Part shown: in pieces, positions 22,901 through 26,337 of the stretch
How the letters are laid out: each line of letters opens with the position of its first letter
How positions within the stretch are numbered: position 1 is the stretch's first letter
NCBI GenBank assembly: GCA_022511355.1
Contig: JAFLRS010000007.1
Coordinates: 1 to 26,337 of the forward strand
Origin: Alistipes sp.
GTDB lineage: Bacteria > Bacteroidota > Bacteroidia > Bacteroidales > Rikenellaceae
Reading direction: 5' to 3'
Length of the DNA stretch: 26,337 nucleotides
Program-made: the position numbers and the translations under genes
Notes under the pieces: generated by a model
What the model was told of the DNA's origin: nothing
What the model saw: the letters and a program-made list of their open reading frames with translations, nothing else
The model's database searches: none

Positions 22901-22922
22901 GGGTGTCGTTTTGAGCCAACGT

Positions 22923-23978
22923 TTAGAACGTTCCCATCCGGAAAACTATCTTCTGACAATAGGTCTCGTCGGGATTCAGCAGCACCGACGGGAAATTATC
23001 ATGATTGATTGCATCGGGATAATTCTGACATTCGATTGCCACGCCCGCATAATCCTTATAACGACCACCCGATTTCGTTACCGGACATCCGCCCTCAAGC
23101 CAGTTGCCCGTATATACCATCGCTCCGGCCTGCGACGAAAGAACCGTAACCTTGCGGCCCGATTTAGAATCGCGCAACTCTCCTACCTCGCTCAAAATGT
23201 TCTGCTTCCAGTCGTCGAGCACGAAGAAGTGGTCGTAACCCTTGAAATCCTTGATATGGTTGAATTCCGAGTCGATGCCGTCGGCAAAACGACGGAACGA
23301 CGAACGGAAATCCATAGGAGTGCCCTCCACATTCAGCAGTTTGCCGGTAGGAATCTGAACTTCGTTCATCTCCAGCACATTCGAGCAGTTGAGATGCAGT
23401 TCGTGCGAAAGAATGTCGCCGCTGTTCTCGCCCGAAAGATTCCAATAGGTATGATTGGTGAGATTTATCGGCGTGAGAGCGTTGCTTCTTGCCACATAGG
23501 TTATGCAGATGTTGTTATCCTCATCGAGGTCGTATGCAGCCTCTACCGCAACCTCGCCGGGATAGCCCGCATCTCCGTCCTCGGAGAGCAGCGAGAATAC
23601 CACGCGGTTGGTCTCTACCCGACTCTCCCACAATTTCGTTCCGAATCCGTGCGAGCCGCCGTGCAGATGGTTGGGGCCGTTATTGGTCTCGAGATTGTAA
23701 TCCTTGCCGCCGACGGTCATCTTGCCGCCTGCAATTCGGTTTGCCACGCGACCTACGCTCTTACCGCTGCAAGCAGGGTCGTTCCAGTAACTCTCGAAAT
23801 CCTTGTAGCCGAGAATTACGTCGGCGATTTCCCCGTTGCGGTCGGGACTCTTGACCGATACCAGCGTCGCTCCGATATTGCATACCTGAATCTCGCAACC
23901 GTTATCATTGCGCAGCGTGTAGAGTATCACTGCTTCACCTTCGTGGGTCATTCCCCACACATGTTGTTCGATGCTCAT
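22923..23978 (-). CDS. galM: Aldose 1-epimerase (galactose mutarotase)
   Basis: The 351-residue enzyme interconverts alpha and beta anomers of hexoses such as galactose. Family motifs are clear: VGRVANRIAGG (75-85, sugar-binding Arg), NHLHGG (103-108), TNHTYWNLSG (174-183) with catalytic His176, and a C-terminal AIECQNYPDA with the catalytic base Glu316. There is no signal peptide, so it is cytoplasmic. It lies 41 nt after gltX on the minus strand and probably shares its transcript. Supply of galactose for glf is a possible link but the genes are far apart. Confidence 0.96.
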   Translation of the reverse strand: MSIEQHVWGMTHEGEAVILYTLRNDNGCEIQVCNIGATLVSVKSPDRNGEIADVILGYKDFESYWNDPACSGKSVGRVANRIAGGKMTVGGKDYNLETNNGPNHLHGGSHGFGTKLWESRVETNRVVFSLLSEDGDAGYPGEVAVEAAYDLDEDNNICITYVARSNALTPINLTNHTYWNLSGENSGDILSHELHLNCSNVLEMNEVQIPTGKLLNVEGTPMDFRSSFRRFADGIDSEFNHIKDFKGYDHFFVLDDWKQNILSEVGELRDSKSGRKVTVLSSQAGAMVYTGNWLEGGCPVTKSGGRYKDYAGVAIECQNYPDAINHDNFPSVLLNPDETYCQKIVFRMGTF

Positions 23979-24019
23979 AGTTTTTCGTAGTTTTTATCAG
24001 GTTGTATTTGTATTCTATC

Positions 24020-25558
24020 CTATTGCGCCGGCTGCACATTGGCCAAAAGGGCATCTATTCGGCGCAGACACTCCTCTTTGCCGATGAACGACGTTACGTC
24101 ATACATACCCGGGCCTTTGCCTGCACCCACCAGCGCCAGACGCAGCGTGTTCATGACCTGTCCCATGCCGTAGCCTTTTTGCTCTATCCATGCGTGAACT
24201 ATGTGTTCGGTATTCTCGAGCGAGAAGTCTTCTATCGACGCGAGCACCTCGCGCAATTCGCGCAATATGGCCGGATTGTCGCCTTTCCAGTACTTTTTGG
24301 TCTGCTTCTCCTCGTACTCGGTCGGAGCCACGAAGAAGAACGAGGTCAAATCCCACAAATCGCCGATAAAGGTGGCGCGTTCGCGCATTATCCATGCCGC
24401 TTTGCCTGCCAGTTCGTCCGAAACCTCCACGCCGTGAGCCTTCAGAATGGGTTGGTATAGCTTCGCAAGTTCCTGCTCCGATTTGTGGTGCATATACTGC
24501 GCATTGAACCATTTCGCCTTTTCGGGCTGGAAACGTGCTCCCGCTTTCGAGACGCGTTCGAGCGAGAATGCATCGATAAGCTCCTGCATCGAGAAAATCT
24601 CCTGTTCGGTTCCGGCATTCCAGCCCAGCAGAGCCAGCATATTTATGAATGCTTCGGGGAAATAGCCGTCCTCACGATAACCGTGAGCCGTCTCGCCGGT
24701 CGAGGGTGATACCCAATAGAGCGGGAATACGGGGAAACCCATCTTGTCGCCGTCGCGTTTCGAGAGTTTTCCGCCGCCCGTAGGTTTCAGCAATAGAGGC
24801 AGATGTGCGAATTCGGGCTGTGTCTGCTCCCATCCGAACGCCTTGTAGAGCAGATAGTGCAAAGGCAGCGACGGCAGCCACTCCTCACCGCGAATTACGT
24901 GCGACACCTCCATCAGATGGTCGTCCACGATATTGGCGAGATGATAGGTGGGCAGTTCGTCGGCCGACTTGTAGAGTACCTTGTCGTCGAGCGTCGATGT
25001 ATCCACCTCCACATCTCCGCGGATAAGGTCGTGCATTTTCACCGTTTCGTGAGCCGGCATCTTGAAGCGGATGACCCAACGGTCGCCGCGTGCGATGCGT
25101 GCCTTTACCTCTTCGTCGGAGAGAGCCAGCGACGTGGGCAGCTGCTCGCGCACTTCATAGTTGTAGGCGAAGGTTTTGCCTTCATCCTCGTACTGCTTGC
25201 GGAGAGTTTCAAGCTCTTCGGCCGTGTCAAATGCGTAATAGGCCCAGCCGGCCTCGACCAGTTGCAGCGCATATTTAAGATAGAGTTCCTTGCGTTCGCT
25301 CTGACGATACGGCGTATGCGGACCTCCGACCCCTACGCCTTCGTCTATTTCGATGCCGCACCACTTGAGCGATTCGATTATGTAATCCTCGGCTCCGGGC
25401 ACGAAACGCTGCGAATCGGTATCCTCGATGCGCAGAATCATCGTTCCGCCGTGACGGCGGGCAAACAGATAGTTGTACAGTGCCGTGCGTACTCCTCCTA
25501 TGTGGAGCGGTCCGGTGGGACTCGGTGCAAACCGCACTCTTACTTCTCTCTCTTTCAT
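24020..25558 (-). CDS. gltX: Glutamyl-tRNA synthetase
   Basis: The 512-residue class I synthetase charges tRNA-Glu. It contains the HIGH-like motif APSPTGPLHIGGVR (11-24) and the KMSKS-like KLSKR at 264-268, with IEDTDSQR (44-51) and a C-terminal anticodon-binding helical domain (about 330-512). The start ATG at 25558 is chosen because it begins directly with the typical VRFAPSPTG strand; the frame upstream runs through the ychF gene and is not coding. It lies 29 nt after ychF. Confidence 0.97.
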   Translation of the reverse strand: MKEREVRVRFAPSPTGPLHIGGVRTALYNYLFARRHGGTMILRIEDTDSQRFVPGAEDYIIESLKWCGIEIDEGVGVGGPHTPYRQSERKELYLKYALQLVEAGWAYYAFDTAEELETLRKQYEDEGKTFAYNYEVREQLPTSLALSDEEVKARIARGDRWVIRFKMPAHETVKMHDLIRGDVEVDTSTLDDKVLYKSADELPTYHLANIVDDHLMEVSHVIRGEEWLPSLPLHYLLYKAFGWEQTQPEFAHLPLLLKPTGGGKLSKRDGDKMGFPVFPLYWVSPSTGETAHGYREDGYFPEAFINMLALLGWNAGTEQEIFSMQELIDAFSLERVSKAGARFQPEKAKWFNAQYMHHKSEQELAKLYQPILKAHGVEVSDELAGKAAWIMRERATFIGDLWDLTSFFFVAPTEYEEKQTKKYWKGDNPAILRELREVLASIEDFSLENTEHIVHAWIEQKGYGMGQVMNTLRLALVGAGKGPGMYDVTSFIGKEECLRRIDALLANVQPAQ

Positions 25559-25587
25559 CGTTTCTATGTTTTTAATCGGTTTTTTGT

Positions 25588-26337
25588 TTATACGTTGAAC
25601 AGGAAGTGCATGATGTCGCCGTCGCATACCGTATACTCCTTGCCTTCGATGCCTATCTTTCCGGCATCGCGGCAAGCCTTTTCCGAACCGAGCTTTACGT
25701 AGTCGTCGTACTTGATGACTTCGGCACGTATGAAGCCCTTTTCGAAATCGGTGTGTATGATTCCTGCGGTCTGCGGTGCTTTCATTCCTTTGCGATACGT
25801 CCATGCGCGCGATTCGTCGGGACCGGTGGTGAAGAACGTCTCGAGTTCGAGCAGACGGTAGGCCGACTTTATAAGCCGATTGACTCCCGACTCGGCAAGA
25901 CCCATATCCTCGAGGAACATCTGACGCTCCTCATAGCTCTCCAGTTCGGCGATATCGGCTTCGGTGGCGGCGGCTACAATCAGCATTTGCGCACCCTCGC
26001 CCTCGATAGCCTTTGCTACGGCTTCGGTGTAGGCATTGCCGCCGACTGCGCTCTTTTCGTCCACGTTGCAGACGTAGAGAACCGGTTTGTCGGTGAGCAG
26101 ATTCAAATCGCCAAGCAACTTGCGGTCATCCTTTTCAACCTCCACCGTTCGTGCGCTCAGACCCTTCTCCAATGCCTCTTTGTAACGAAGCAAAAGTTCG
26201 TATACCCTTTTGGCCGTTTTGTCGCCGCCGGTCTGAGCCTGTTTCTGCACCTTGCCTATGCGGTTTTCGACCGTTTCGAGATCCTTCAGCTGCAATTCGG
26301 TGTCGATGATCTCCTTGTCGCGCACCGGATCCACCGA
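25588..26337 (-). CDS. ychF: Redox-regulated ATPase YchF (3' part only)
   Basis: The gene is cut by the window edge: the N-terminal G domain start is missing and only the last 250 or so residues are seen. What remains shows the VYVCNVDE-type G4 region (LYVCNVDEKS), the coiled-coil insertion (RIGKVQKQAQTGGDK), and the C-terminal TGS domain (AWTYRKGMKAPQTAGIIHTD, EKGFIRAEVI), ending GDIMHFLFNV as in the family. YchF/OLA1 proteins are Obg-related but prefer ATP, and bind ribosomes in stress control. It is probably first or an early gene of the ychF-gltX-galM transcript. Confidence 0.95.
   Translation of the reverse strand, partial: SVDPVRDKEIIDTELQLKDLETVENRIGKVQKQAQTGGDKTAKRVYELLLRYKEALEKGLSARTVEVEKDDRKLLGDLNLLTDKPVLYVCNVDEKSAVGGNAYTEAVAKAIEGEGAQMLIVAAATEADIAELESYEERQMFLEDMGLAESGVNRLIKSAYRLLELETFFTTGPDESRAWTYRKGMKAPQTAGIIHTDFEKGFIRAEVIKYDDYVKLGSEKACRDAGKIGIEGKEYTVCDGDIMHFLFNV

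Larger units (their letters stand above)
22660..22922. other. Non-coding AT-rich tail of the island
   Basis: This 263-nt stretch between the A1S_2505-like gene and galM has no long open frame. It has a 26-codon micro-frame (22687-22767) that looks like a clipped signal peptide, and a terminator at 22863-22900. The motif ACTTTCGTAATGAAA (22679-22693) closely repeats the start region of the lipoprotein gene at 19514-19528 with one mismatch, hinting at a gene remnant. Confidence 0.5.

Noticed and set aside
25559..25804. An 82-residue N-terminal extension of glutamyl-tRNA synthetase
   Set aside because: It overlaps the 3' end of ychF, and the synthetase family starts at the HIGH-motif strand encoded from 25558.

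Overview
The window reads as a chromosomal segment of a gut-type Bacteroidota, order Bacteroidales, possibly Alistipes/Rikenellaceae-like. The family assignment is inference from gene content and moderate GC; the order is better supported. Supporting signs are promoters matching the Bacteroides sigma-ABfr pattern (TTG ... about 20 nt ... TAnnTTTG) ahead of several genes, an absence of strong Shine-Dalgarno sequences, signal peptides ending in AQ, a TonB-dependent receptor paired with a PnuC-type permease, and typical Bacteroidales gene families. I see no rRNA, tRNA, CRISPR array or complete insertion sequence.

Layout. Bases 1-3720 (+): an upstream gene's terminator, then nfeD-floA (membrane microdomain proteins), then glf plus a GT2 glycosyltransferase (galactofuranose synthesis and transfer), closed by a strong terminator. 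Bases 3727-4933 (-): a compact operon of a four-helix membrane protein, a small XRE repressor and a secreted protein of unknown function. It is driven by a promoter that contains a near-perfect 20-bp palindrome, probably an autoregulatory operator. Bases 4949-12149 (-): a six-gene, almost gap-free operon: der, an acidic linker protein, rsmI, a lipid A-type acyltransferase, a GT2 and a GH20 lipoprotein. Bases 12203-16395 (+): an outer-membrane barrel protein, phoH, pepD and a lipid kinase, closed by a strong terminator. Bases 16428-19454 (+): a TPP riboswitch controlling a TonB-dependent receptor and PnuT, i.e. thiamine uptake. Bases 19487-20893 (+): a lipoprotein and a small Spy-like periplasmic protein, each followed by a terminator. 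Bases 20894-22900: an AT-rich island with foreign-looking codon use. It holds a promoter, a roughly 190-nt RNA or leader ending in a terminator hairpin, a small secreted protein, and a protein whose C-terminal half resembles the phage-associated A1S_2505 family. Bases 22923-26337 (-): galM, gltX and the 3' part of ychF.

Most of the window is housekeeping plus cell-envelope metabolism. The parts most likely to hold something undescribed are the AT-rich island with its leader RNA, the XRE/membrane/secreted-protein operon with its palindromic promoter, the acidic linker protein fused into the der-rsmI operon, and the alternative pairing in the TPP-riboswitch leader.
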